Shown: positions 49,169 through 60,631 of the stretch, piece by piece
Numbering within the stretch: the first letter of the stretch is position 1
Layout of the letters: each line of letters begins with the position of its first letter
Origin: Pyrus communis
Taxonomy: Eukaryota; Streptophyta; Magnoliopsida; Rosales; Rosaceae
Assembly (NCBI RefSeq): GCF_963583255.1
Contig: NC_084807.1
Span: 1,936,872 to 2,000,871, forward strand
DNA: 64,000 nt
Reading direction: 5' to 3'
Translations under genes and position numbers: made by a program
The notes under the pieces: generated by a model
Databases searched by the model: none
What the model was told of the DNA's origin: nothing
What the model saw: the letters and a program-made list of their open reading frames with translations, nothing else

Positions 49169-50486
49169 TTCTGAATCATAAGCAGCCTCTTCAACATCGT
49201 AAACTTCTCCATCCTCATCAACTTCATCATCACCAAACTCATCAAACGACCTTATATCAAGCTGGTAGCGGAGAAGCCCTCCAATACCCCCAAAACCTGT
49301 GACAAACTCAAGAGCACAACCAAAACGCTTGTACTCATCAGCAAACCATTCCAACAGTGACATCTTCTCCTGAATCTTTAGCTCTCCTTGGCTGGCAGGA
49401 TCTTGAAAGTTGCTCATATTTTGTTCCTGCTCCTTGTCGAAATATTTCACAACAATCTCATCAGTCTTTGAATTCTTTAACACATACCTATCGATCTCCA
49501 GATTTTCCCACACAGTAAGTGTCTTAATTGCTCCCATCTCCAAAGCCTTTAGTGTGTCCTCTACGCCAACAACATACTTTCCTGTATCCTCATTAACCTC
49601 TTTAAAGTATTTACCTAATAAGATCTGCTCCTGTATAAATTTCACATTGGACAGAAATTCAGCAGACAGCTTAATAGCCTGATTGAATCCATCCTCTCCT
49701 CCATAAGAAATATCCACCACTTTCAGTATTTTCGCCTGCAGACGGGGATCAAACTTACCCGACTCACTAAGCTTAGTTTTGAAATCAGCTGATCCAGCCA
49801 GTATTAATCCTTTAACATTGGGCTGGTTAGTGGCTGGATCAATAAACAAACTTTTGGCAAGCTCTGCTGTCTTGATAACATGGTTGTCGCGTGCTTCCTC
49901 TCCAAGGCGAGCAAATCGAAGAGCTGATTGCCCCACCTCTTCCGTGTTTCTTTGGCAGGTCAATGCGATACTTCTGAAGAACCTCCCTTACGTTACCACT
50001 CAATGTCCCGAAAAGAGTCCCCCTACCATCCATGATAATGAAACCAAATTTTTCACCACATTCTAAGAGTTCATTCAGAGCTTCGGTATGGAACTTGTTG
50101 TCACAGAGGTAAAGAGACACATTGATCGGCTTCAAAGGCTCGAAATCAAACGTGACCTTCTTTTCATTGCCATCTTCGGTAGCAATGGTTCCTGTAAACA
50201 GAGCAAGGCCATTTGGAGGAACCTTGTTATAGAGCTTGAGCCGCTGCTGAGCTGATGTAATTGCACCTTGAACAGACTGACGATTCACCCTACTTTTGAT
50301 ATTCGAAGCTGATCCTAATTCATCACTAAGCATCTTCGTAACTCGAGGTATTTTATCACGGGGAGGAATGATGAGAGAAATCATACTGGTGCCATTGCCC
50401 CTTGCAGCTTCAAGTCCCTTGATCAGTTTCTTAATTCTCCATAGCTCAATGTTCTTATCAGGAGTCTCATGAGCATCGGCCATCAT
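49166..50486 (-). pseudogene. Eukaryotic release factor eRF1 gene with a frameshift at the GGQ motif
   Basis: The coding region is intronless, starts ATGATG near 50486 and ends at TAG 49168-49166. eRF1 recognises all three stop codons and triggers peptide release. The N domain is complete, with [16 protein letters not shown] (NIKS) and YLCDNKF (YxCxxxF). At the M domain the frame breaks: GGT is followed by GGGG (49931-49934) where three G are expected. The catalytic GGQ is therefore split, and translation would end about 30 codons later. From [11 protein letters not shown] the other frame continues through the M and C domains to the stop. Downstream of GGQ the normally conserved basic stretch is altered ([13 protein letters not shown]). 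About 11 residues before GFGGIGG (the NKSQEGSQFC-type segment) are missing. It is either a decaying or specialised paralog, or an intact gene with a one-base sequence error; the altered stretch and deletion argue against a pure error. Confidence 0.85.
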
Positions 50487-51400
50487 GAAGATGGATCGAG
50501 TACGAAAACAGTTGGAGCAAACAATTAACAGCCTGACCTACAACAAAACATTATACACACACAATTAGCACGACGACTTCAAGATCGAACTGAATTTATC
50601 AGAAGAAGATAAAGTCACCAAAAACAAAAAATTGAAAAAATAAAAAACTCAAATACAAAACCCGTACGGGAAGCCAAGCAATTAAAATTGGAAGGAGAGA
50701 AATAAGCATTAAGCAAGCAGCATATAATTATATACATGAGATTATTAGATGACATTCACAATCCATCCCTACAAACTTATGGATGATATCTTGCCACAAA
50801 ATTAGGTTGTACTGATCCAGCCAAAAATTAAAACAATTATAGCCATGAATCTTGATTGCAAATAAATTCCTGATCACGTCTACCGCACCCATTCTCGAAA
50901 TTTATTGCATTCCAAGCCGGCCTTGATGGCAATCGAAACACTATGTGAACATGTTGCACACAATGCTTATTGTTTAATATCTGTTATACGCTATGCATGT
51001 CGACCCTCCTGTACATATTTTACTTTCGACAATGTTATTTTTTAGGAACAATATTAGAAAGTAAGAAATTAGACTGCTGAAAAAGCAAAAAAATCCCTAA
51101 TCAATAATTCAAACCTACGTACATAATCTGAAGAAGAAGAAGAAGAAGAAGAAAATCCTAAACAGAACGATGAAACACAAGAAAATATGAGTAAAAAGAA
51201 GAAGAAATTCGAAAAAAGCAAACTGACCGGACGGATACTGATACTAAACGGCGGCGGCGGAGCAGGGAAGAGAGACTCAGAGCAGTGAGGATACAGACCC
51301 AACACCCCTCTCTTTCTCTTGAATTTCTCAGAGCAGTTACGCTCGCCAGAAGGTGTCTCACTCTTTCCTTTTTCCACTCGGAATCCAATTACTTGGTCGT
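50487..51400 (-). other. eRF1 5' leader with a probable intron
   Basis: Just upstream of the start is a good acceptor (TTTTGTTGTAG then GTCAGG, near 50540). A plausible leader exon lies at about 51230-51400 with GA/CT-rich sequence and GGCGGCGGC. A 5' UTR intron of ~700 nt is therefore likely; the donor near 51230 is uncertain. Open frames here are low-complexity. Confidence 0.45.
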
Positions 51401-51654
51401 CAAGTCACGGCTGTCACGCGGTAGGTCTCCAACCAAAAAAATAATAATAAAATAAGTCCACGCGGTGGGTTTTCATGCGTGATCCGATGGGGTTTTGGGC
51501 CGAAACTGGATGGGCTTTAAAACCTCGTGCCAGTCAAATAAACCCATTTCAAAGAGCTCACTTTTTTTTATCTAATTGGAAACAATTTTTGTTTATTTAT
51601 TTTAGATCAATCTAAACAATTTTTTAGTTAATTCTAAATTTTTCATTAATTTCT

Positions 51655-51855
51655 TGCCAGGAGGATTCTTGTCGGATCCTCATTGTGAGGATCTCGGGGA
51701 ACCTCCAATCACATCCGTTCATCGTACATCGTGTAATCAGAAATCGTTGTAAATTTTTTTATTTAAAATTGAATATAAACAGTACTGACAAAAATTGGCT
51801 GTATGATGTACGATGAATAGATGTGATTAGAGGATTCGGCGAGGATCCTCTCTCA
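51655..51855. mobile_element. Hairpin MITE family B, long copy
   Basis: The left arm (GGATCCTCATTGTGAGGATC, then AATCACATCCGTTCATCGTA) and right arm (TACGATGAATAGATGTGATT, then GAGGATCCTCTC) form long inverted repeats around a TTTAAAATTGAATATAAA core. It is related to the shorter copies near 13417, 17980, 24735 and 25107. Confidence 0.7.
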
Positions 51856-53348
51856 ATTTTTGGGGCTACTCAAGACAAGTTGGTCATGTTCTTGCCAACG
51901 CGAGAGTTTTAAATTATTATTTGATAGAGTTGGACAATTTCGGGGATTAAAGGGAGTATATATGTAATTAAGCATTTAGTCTATCTCCAAGTTTGAGTTT
52001 CAGATAGTAAGTGAGATAAAGTTTGAATTTTAGAGAGATTTAGCCTTTAGAGTATCCAATCATATGTTGTCTTTTAAAATCAAATTTTAGCTTAAAATTT
52101 AAAATTTATTTTGGATGTAGAAGTTCCCTATAAAAATTTTAAGGCCATCGTGCCATTGAATCTAGGGACTAATAATTTTGTTTTAAATTATTATTTTTAG
52201 TTCAATTTGATACTTCTTAAAAACTGAAAAATCTTCGATTATCTTATGAATATTTAACACGCATTTCAATAATCATCTGACTTGTACCAATATTCAAGGA
52301 TTATTGAGGTGAAAATACTTGATTCATAAAAGTCTTGACATACTCTACTTGAGTATACGACAGTTAAAAAACAAGAGTAACTTCAAGTCACACCTCCTAC
52401 ATAAGTACATACGTGCAACGCACCTTGAAGTTGTGACATTTGTAGACACCAAACTTTTACAAGTATGAATCAAAAGTTCAATTATGCAAAAGAAAAGTCA
52501 AATTATTCTACAAAGAGATAAGTGGATCTAAAGCATTATCTCTTGTTGTGTATAATTGTAACTAGTTTGTGAAGAAAGCTCCAATGTGCATACAATTGGG
52601 GTACGAAGCTTCAAGTGGGTTGCTCACACAACTTCTGATTAAAAGCACCGAGAGAAAGAAAACCAATAAGAAATTCCAAAGCTCTGCCAAATTGCATTAC
52701 AGTTTCCAACTTTAGTTTCGTCAACTTCCTCCAGCCACACCACAAATTCAAAAAGCACTTTCCAGATTCTTTATCATATTTGTGAAAAATCATCAAGCCC
52801 CACTCACACGAGCTAGTTCCTTACCACCAAAACAAAATTACGACATACCACAGAAAGTAATCTTGTGATGTCTGTTTGATCAAAATCAAGCTTCTACATC
52901 CATTGATCACACAAACATATTTTGGCCTTTCCATACATTTTTAGAGATCGCATTAGAGGATTAATTCTTGTAAAGAATTTACCCCATAAATCGCACATAT
53001 TTTGGCCTTTCCATACATTTTTAGAGATCGCATTAGAGGATTAATTCTTGTAAAGAATTTACCCCATAAATCGCAACCCTATTCACTTGTTAGATGTAAA
53101 ATTTTTTATTTCGTACATGTATTTTTCATTAATTTTCAAGAATTTGCGTGTTTTGCAGTATGTAAGGATGTGGAAACAAATAAAAAAAAAATTAACCAAG
53201 ATTTTCTCAAGCCCGTACAAGATAGAAAAAAAACTAATTAAGAATTGGATAAAAACAGTATGAGTGGTAGTATGAACTATCAACATTACCCCTTAATTAA
53301 AACAAAACCTAATTAATAATTCACGCCAACTGAGGGGAAATCAAGATA
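51856..53348. other. Intergenic region with an 80-bp tandem duplication
   Basis: AT-rich and without a gene. Positions 52915-52994 and 52995-53074 are two apparently identical copies of an 80-bp unit (ATATTTTGGCCTTTCCATAC). Confidence 0.6.
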
Positions 53349-53774
53349 TTATTCCAGCAGCTCATCAACATCTTGGCAGCTCTGTACCGAATCTGGAACG
53401 TCGTTGCAATCATCAAACAATGCCGTCAAGTAATTAGTAACAAGATCATCGTCGGACCCATCAAAATTAACGTCGCCAAAAACACCCTCCGCCGCGAAAT
53501 CAATGCTGTCGGCCAAGAAGTTATCGACATCATCAGCAACGGCAGCACTAACTGGATCGATCACCGTGGAAGAAGTGGAAGATGTAGAAGTAGATTGTTC
53601 TGAAGCCTCCGGCATAAACTCCTCGATATAAAACATCACGTCATCCTCAAAACCCTCAAAACCCTTGCTTGGTTTCGACTTCTTGAACGATGTTCCGTGA
53701 TGCAGCTTCGTGGAACTTTTGGGTCGACGCGGTTTCTGTTCGTCGCACTCTCTGTTGGACGCTGACTTCACCAT
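53349..53774 (-). CDS. Hypothetical acidic protein, 141 residues
   Basis: The ATG at 53774 opens a single-exon frame ending in DVDELLE and a stop at 53349. The N-terminal 40 residues are basic and lysine-rich (KPRRPKSSTKLHH, FKKSKPSKG), which could act as a nuclear localisation signal or DNA contact. A short DDVMFYIEEFMPEASEQ motif and a Ser/Thr run follow. The C-terminal half is strongly acidic with bulky hydrophobics (VDNFLADSIDFAAEGVFGD, LTALFDDCND), like an activation domain. A TATATATA box lies ~145 bases upstream. I know no family for it. It could be a small transcriptional regulator or a truncated transcription factor. The frame can be read further upstream, but only from non-ATG codons. 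Confidence 0.5.
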   Translation of the reverse strand: MVKSASNRECDEQKPRRPKSSTKLHHGTSFKKSKPSKGFEGFEDDVMFYIEEFMPEASEQSTSTSSTSSTVIDPVSAAVADDVDNFLADSIDFAAEGVFGDVNFDGSDDDLVTNYLTALFDDCNDVPDSVQSCQDVDELLE

Positions 53775-53916
53775 TATCGTCGGATCTTCACTCTTCCTTC
53801 TACCTACGTACGCACACAAATCACGAAACACGAACACGAAGAAATCTGAACTCTCAACAAGCAGAACGAGTTACCAAGTTTTGCAAAAGTAAACAAAATA
53901 GATGGATCGTGTAGGT

Positions 53917-53927
53917 ATATATATAGG
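53917..53927 (-). promoter_or_regulatory. Probable TATA box of the acidic ORF
   Basis: TATATATATA lies about 145 bases upstream of the ATG at 53774, in the right orientation for a ~110-nt leader. Confidence 0.45.
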
Positions 53928-54319
53928 AATTAGTAAATATTCTTTTAGGTTTTTTAGATATTTCCACGAAATTTGAAAGACAGTTTCTAATTTGTCTACA
54001 TTTTTCCTTTTTAATTTCCTAAATTTGGTAGGAAAGTGTTCTTATGTCGTTTTTAAGGAAACTGCACCAATGTCCTTATGTCGTTTGACGGATACTTATG
54101 ACGTGGCTGAACTCCATTACTCTAACAAATATGGAATGAGTAATACCATTCATGTTTTTTGTACCACATTTTCATACCACCTTAGGTGGCATTTGATGTG
54201 GATAACCACATCATTTGAATTAATTAAAAATTTAAATTTAGCTCATTATTTAATAAACTAATAATTAAGAAAAACTAGTTAATTAAATAATGATTGTGGT
54301 ATACGAGAAATCTTTCTCC
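53928..54319. other. AT-rich spacer
   Basis: No gene or recognised repeat is seen between the acidic ORF and the truncated Copia element. Confidence 0.5.
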
Positions 54320-57099
54320 TTCCATTCCTTAGGTTTTGCAAATTTTCAAATGATGTGAAACCTTTCTGAGAGCTAGAATAGCCCATGAACACACACTTGG
54401 TTGCTCGAGGTTCCAATTTGTCTCGGTGAGCAACTTGAATATAAACAAAACCAATGCATCCAAATCTTCTAAAGTGTCAGAGATCAATGGTTCTTCCTTT
54501 CATGACTTCATATGGAGACCTAGAGTTCAACACACTACTTGGCAAGCTGTTAATTATGTAGGTGGCTGCAAGCATTCCTTGAGACCAAAACCTTTTAGGC
54601 ACATTCACTTGAAACATTAGAGATTGGGGTTTTTCCAATAAATCTCGATTCTTCTTCTCGGCTACACCATTTTTTTGTGGTGTACCCACACAACTGGTTT
54701 GGTGCATATGCCATGTGTGCTTAAATAATTTGACATGATATTGGATGTATACTTAGTGCCATTGTTTGACCTTAATGTGTATTTTAGTAGAGAAATGATT
54801 TGTAACTAGCTTGTGAAAATCTTTAAAGGCATCAAACACTTAACTCTTAAACTTCAAAAGATACAACCATGTAACCCTAGAGTAATTATCAACAAAGATA
54901 AGATAGTACCTATAACCCTCAACTGATTCAATCCTAGAAGGACCCTATACATAAGAATGAACTATTTCAAATAACTTGCTAGTTCTAGACTTGGATGTTA
55001 CAAAAGGAAGCCTAGTGGCTTTTGTGAGTTGACATGTTTCACAATCATGGGAATCTTTACAAATATTTGGAAACAAAATATACAATATTGGTTATGAGGG
55101 GTAAGCTAAACGTTGATGCCAAAGTTGGTGTTCTTGTGCGATGCTTAAGCTGACAATAGACTCTTGGACAACATTGACATCCTTTGATAGATAGTACAAA
55201 CCATTCAAGTAGAACCCTTCACCAATCTTCTTCTTGGTTCCTTGATCTTGAAAAACAACATTGTGAGGGGTGAAAATTGCAAGGCAATCTAGGGTATTTG
55301 TTATTCTTCCAACTGACAGAAGTTGGAAAGGGAAAAAAAAGGAACAAAAAGTTCAGTTGACTTCACCCTATCACCCATTAAACTGATTTTCACTTTGTCT
55401 AAGACACGCTCCCCCTTACCATTAGCTATAGACACACATCTAGCTTCTTGTAAAGGCTTAAAATCATGCAAGCTAGAAGATTTACAGGTCATTTGGTCAG
55501 TGGCAGCAGAGTCTATAATCCAACAATCATGAAAAGTATTTACATTAAGAGCTGTTAAGAGAGCACTAATAATACCTGGGATATCTCCTTTCTGCACACT
55601 TTCTGAATCTACCAAAAAATTGGCGAACTGGCCAAGTAAAGTTGTCGGATTCTTAGTTGCTTTGTCTTCACTCTCAAAACTTCCTCTCTTTCTTTGGATA
55701 TAAGCAGCAAACTCATTAATCAAGGCAGCTGGATTTGAGGTGAAGTCTACCAGTCCATCAGTTGGTGTGCTGGTTGCATGGTATGCTTTGGGTGTTGAGG
55801 GACCCTTGGCATCTCTGGAGAACTTGTTCTCTTTCTCAAACTTTGGTCTCAGTTTTGGGTGTAAAATCCAGCACTTTTCTCTCACATGCCCACTTTCATT
55901 GCAGTAGGTGCACTTCCATTCATGCCATTCTGATCTTTTTCCCTTGAACTGCTGCTTGTCTCCAAGCTTGTGGTTGACAGAGAAAGCTCTAGCCTTTAAG
56001 TTATGCTTGATATCAACTTCCATCACTTTCCAGCAAGTTTCATCTCGTTGGACAGCATAACACACACTCACAAATGAATGAAGCTCATGAGTCATTAGGA
56101 GATGGCTGCGAAGGTTTTCATATTCAGATCCCAAACTAGCTAGGAGTTGGAAAACCTTGTCTTCATCAGCTCTCTTCAAGAGTATAGCGGAATCAGTAGT
56201 ATGTGGACGATACAGATTGAGTTCATTCCACATAGTCTTCAAGCTCCCAAGGTGTTGAACAAAGGCTTGATCACTTTGCTTCATACTAGCAAGGTTCTTT
56301 TTTAGTTAGAAAACTCGAGTAGCATTGTTTAGGCTTCCATACATCTCTTTGATGGCTTCCAAAAGAAGATGTGAAGATTTTGAGTACCTAAAAAGCTCAG
56401 ATAACTTGGGCTCCAGGAAGTTGAGAACCCAGGACATGACCAACTGATCATTACACATCCATGCATCGTACGTAGGAGAGGTAGATGCATGAGGTTCAAT
56501 GTTACCATTGATGTATCCCAACTTCGATCTTCCTCCTAGGGCAAGAGTCACAGCCCGAGATCAAGGAAGGTAGTTGAATTCATTTAGCAAAACTGAGCAT
56601 AGCTTTTGATTTGGAATGATTTCACCATGAACTACGTTGAGAGATGAAGTAGAGGAACTGGTAGCCTTTGAAATAATCGGATTGTCTTCTGCCATAATTT
56701 AAAAAAAAAAAAAAAAATAGAAGAAAGAATAACAATGGTGAATCAATCAAAGGTAGGTCGATTAAGGTTCATGCTCTGATACCATATTGAATTCTTGCTT
56801 AAACTTTTGGTATGTATTTCATCATATGTTTGATTTACAAGTGGGGGCTCTTATAGAGAGATCGAGCAAGGCTGAAAGCCTTTGGACAAACTAGGGCAAC
56901 ATACCACTGAAGGAACTAATAGATAAAACAGCTAGCCCTAGAACAGATAAAACAACTAGCCCTAGATGCAAGTTACAAGATAGATTGATTGATTTGTACT
57001 AGTTACAAGCAACTAAAGTGGCGGCTGCAACTCAACACAGCTGGAGAGTTGCAGATGCAACTCAAATGCAACTTGGGCCCTTCTGTCCTTCTTTTAACA
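54320..57099 (-). mobile_element. Truncated Ty1/copia retrotransposon (5' LTR, gag, protease, integrase)
   Basis: On the minus strand a ~312-bp LTR (57099-56788, TGTTAAAAG to GAATTCA) is followed after three bases by TGGTATCAGAGCAT (56784-56771), the initiator-Met tRNA primer-binding site. Gag starts at an ATG at 56695. An in-frame TGA replaces the Trp of the usual WSRAVT. Gag continues at 56551-56306 and 56284-55301. That includes the CX2CX4HX4C knuckle CTYCNESGHVREKC and a protease-like WIIDSAATDQM, where the family has DSGATDHM. Integrase follows with stops (GTPQKNGVAE, ATYIINSLPS at 54707-54477). Reverse transcriptase, RNase H and the 3' LTR are missing, so the element was cut near 54320. 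Confidence 0.88.
56788..57099 (-). repeat. 5' LTR of the truncated Copia element
   Basis: It is about 312 bp with TG...CA ends, adjacent to the primer-binding site. No second LTR is seen in the window. Confidence 0.7.
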
Positions 57100-58715
57100 A
57101 TATCAAACACCTTCCCTACAATTTTTAGTGTCGAAATAGTAGCGAAACCATAGGCCCATAGCTAAAAAAACCTACTTTCTTAAGATTATGAGGTTCATTC
57201 GAATGTGAAATCCAATCCTGGAAATACAACATCCCACTTTTCCTCTCTTGGAGATTCCACAAAATATTCATTCTTAATTCTCACACATCCAAAACAAGAC
57301 CAGGGCTAATTTAGTAATATGACTCATTTACAAATAACTAATTTTATTGACTCACTGCACATGCATCACTTGTGACATTCTCCTAGTTCTTTCTATAGGA
57401 GAAGGGGGTTTGCGTCAAGACACTATGAGATGTGAGCTAATGACTAAGAGCATCTCTAAACAATAGCAAAATATCTTGGAATGAGCATTTTCATTTTCAA
57501 TGGTAGGAAAGTCTTGTGAAACACTCATTTTAATTGAAAAACGTAAAAATGTAAATTTTTTTACACCTTCAGGAGATGGACCCCTCTATATGAGAGAAAA
57601 GTACCTGGAATCTCAAATTTTCATTTCTCCATTAAAACTCATATTTACACATTCTAAAAATGCAAAATAAGATATAAATCTAACCTTTACATCTCAAATT
57701 TGCATCTCTATCTTGAAAATGCTAGAAGAATGCCACTATATTGTGAACTAGCGGCAAAGACTTCTACTAGTTTGATAATCAATTCATTGTCCGTAATATT
57801 TTAGAGAACAAGGAAATATAGAGAAAAACGAAAGAGATAGGGAGGAGAAATCAAAATGTATTTTTGTTCCTATTTGAGTGCCTATTTATAAGTGTAGGAT
57901 TTACATAAAAAATGTCCTAACTAATTACATATTACATATTGACTCTAAAGTGAACAGCCACATAATAAATATTAATTACAACAATAATTGTTTTATTTTT
58001 TTCAGAAGAAAACTGATATTCAAAAAGAGAAAGGAAAAAAAAAAAAAAAAAAAAACAGATTTTAAAATCAGGACTCCATAAAATCAATTTCAGATTTAAT
58101 TTTTCATTTTCACATTTTCTCTTGTTTCTCTACCCAAAGTATCAATCACTCTTCCGTCCCAAAATCCAATATATGGGATCTCTTGACTTCGATAAAATAT
58201 CGCTTGATTTTTACATTGCGGATTCAGTGGTTCAGTCTCAAAAATTATCACTGAAAAAATGTAAAAAAAAAATCACTTGTAATCTCATTGCTTCGTGACG
58301 AAGAAACAATGCTGTTGAGTTTGGATTTATATATCATTCCTTCGGAAACATGCAAGCTTAACCAATGGCCTTTTAAGATAGTCGGATCCAATAATTTGGT
58401 TTGGTTTGTAGTTTTTTGCGGATTTGGAAAAAGAATAGCAGGTAGTTAAACATCTGATAACTGACAAGTTAAAGTTTAGATTGTTTCTTCACAATGAATT
58501 GAGCTAAGCTCAAAAGAAACAGTTTCTCCACAAATTCATACATGAAAAGGTAATGGAAAATATCACCCCATGTTACTACCAACAGAAAATGTTGCTTACT
58601 ATATTTTGAAGAGAGTATAGCAGGTAGGCAATAATCTGATAAGTAGTGTCATGTTCTTGCGTCTCCCTAGGCCTCATAACTAGTGGCAAATGTATATATT
58701 TTGAAAGGGTAAGAT
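57100..58715. other. AT-rich intergenic region
   Basis: No gene is recognised. It contains A-runs (about 58036-58055) and short low-complexity frames only. Confidence 0.5.
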
Positions 58716-58900
58716 ATGTTGGATTTTTAGATCGCCGAGTTCGCTTCATTCTAACGACACTGATACTGTTTCCAACTTTAACACCTGCCTAATCCGTCAG
58801 GTGTGGGGTTTTACCACAAAAGATCTTGATATTAGTTAAAGTAGGGTAATCCTATTTAAACCCATTGGATTTCTTTGAACCCCGATGTGGGACTTTAACA
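58716..58900. mobile_element. 185-bp solo LTR of a TRIM-like element
   Basis: The sequence begins TGTTGGATTTTTAG and ends GTGGGACTTTAACA (TGTT...AACA ends). It is flanked by AGATA at 58711-58715 and 58901-58905. Its size and 5-bp duplication fit a solo LTR of a terminal-repeat-in-miniature element. The reverse complement starts TGTTAAAGTCCCACATCGG, a word common at plant LTR ends, so the orientation is unsure. Confidence 0.7.
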
Positions 58901-58905
58901 AGATA

Positions 58906-59820
58906 TGTTTTAGATAATTCATGAATTCATATTCAAAAAGCGCATATACTTTACTAAGGAAAGGCTGATTTTACCTTCTTGATATCCAGCGACATTTGGA
59001 ATAAACGAGGCACTTCTAGCTCGATCTCTAGCTTCATATGCTCAAATGTAACAGCAGGTTATCATATAAGGATTCCTATTACACCAATTCCAATTACTTT
59101 AGTCTAAAGAAGCTGGCAAAATTGCACTGTAGAAATGAACAGTGTTTTGGGCCGAATTTCACTTTATTTACGAGGTTGCCACTGACTCTCTCTGCCGTTG
59201 ATCATGATACCTGCGTGTTGATGATCGTGGAAAGGCAGGGTGCGATCGTCACTTTACCATTCTCTTCCTCCCCTTTCTCTCTCCCTCAGATCCCATCTGC
59301 TCACCTAAAATCCCCAGATCGAACATCCTCCATCTCAAATAAAAAAACTTTCCCCCTTCAAAACCCATAGAATCAGCACTTATGGAATAATCATGGATTT
59401 TTGTTGAGGTAATTTGACTGTTTCCTCATCTGTAATTGGTTTCTGTTAGTTTATTGTTCTTGAATTTTAATTTTTCTATTTTCCAACTTGGAACAGTCGA
59501 CCTTCTGGTGATAAAATCGTGATGTGACCATCGTATTCTCTCTCACGGCTCACAACGATGAAATCGCACAGGACTTCGTTGATTTCTGTCAACTCCGACC
59601 ACGACCAGTGTCATGTAAGCTATCAATTACCCCCTCTCGATCTTCTTTTTCTTCTTCCGCTTCTCCCTGCGCATTCCAGTTTGACTGTATGTGTTCTGGA
59701 TGCATCTTGATTTCCTTAGTATGATTAGACGATTCGGATACGCCTAATAAACAAACCTAATTTGCCTCGCGCGTTCAGTCATCTCATTCCTTCGTCTAAA
59801 ACCTCACACAGAGACAGAGA
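58906..59820. other. Flank upstream of the PPAN-like fragment
   Basis: CT-rich patches at about 59255-59290 and 59630-59670 look leader-like. I find no coding family. Frames at 59038-59370 and 59524-59724 are not supported. Confidence 0.45.
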
Positions 59821-60631
59821 TCCCCCAAAACCCTAAACGCCCAAAGGTAATTTTGTTTAATTTTTCAATTAGTTTTAATTATCTGACGAATACCTAGCAT
59901 AAATTCACTCTCTCTCTACTCTAAATGCATTTAATTTTTTTGTTTTAATTTTTTGCAGTATTAATCACAAAGTTACGGAGCTGAAATTGCAAACGCTATC
60001 ATGGCTACCTTAAAAAATGTAAGCTTGAAATTTTTAGGTTCTGTTTGGTTGTTGGAAAACTGAATCAAAGAGGTTTTTTTGTTTGTTTGTTTGTTTTGTT
60101 TTGTTAATTATCTCGGAGAAGTAGTTGATTGTTGTGTTTCTGAAAATTTGAAAACAGAAGAAGAACGTGTTTGTGAAGTCAGTTTTGACGAAGAAGCAGG
60201 CTAATATGGACCATATCACAGGGGATAAAATCCCAAGGAGGTTTGTGTTTTCCAGATGCAAGTTGCCTGGTCCTCTGAAGCAGCTTCAAGCTGATTTGAG
60301 GAAACTGGTGCTTCCCTACACTGCCTTTAAGCTTAAGGTATGCAAATATTCGTTCCGGTCTTAATATATTTTGCAATGCTTTATGATATTTGATTTGTTT
60401 ATATTTTAATTGATTTGAAGAGCTGATGAAAATGAGAAGTAAGAATCTGAAGTAAAGAGCTGAGCTTTTTCCGCAATGTTTTTGCAGGAGAAGAGGCGGA
60501 ACAATCTTAGAGACTTTTTTAATGTGGCTGGGCCTATGGGGGTTACACATTTCCTCATGTTGTCGAAAACTCCAACTGCGCCATACCTTAGGTTTGTGAG
60601 GACACCTCAAGGCTCAACGCTATTTTCATAA
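59821..60631 (+). pseudogene. Peter Pan/SSF1-like (Brix-domain) gene, 5' part only
   Basis: A leader exon ends at 59846 (donor GTAATT) and splices to 59959. The leader contains AAACCCTAAAC, the telo-box frequent in plant ribosome-biogenesis genes. Coding exons 60001-60018, 60158-60337 and 60488-60631 encode 113 residues. MATLKN and KKNVFVKSVLTKKQANMDH lead into HITGDKIPRRFVFSRCKLPG, then DFFNVAGPMGVTHFLMLSKT and RTPQGSTLF. This is the start of the PPAN/SSF1 protein, a nucleolar factor for large-subunit rRNA processing, normally about 350 residues with a Brix RNA-binding domain. Here a stop follows RTPQGSTLFS, where the family reads RTPQGPTLTFKI, and no later exons are found. It is probably a truncated duplicate. 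Confidence 0.8.

Noticed and set aside
48809..49302. Plus-strand frames across the eRF1 3' region
   Set aside because: They are antisense shadows of the eRF1 end and its extension units, and share no family.
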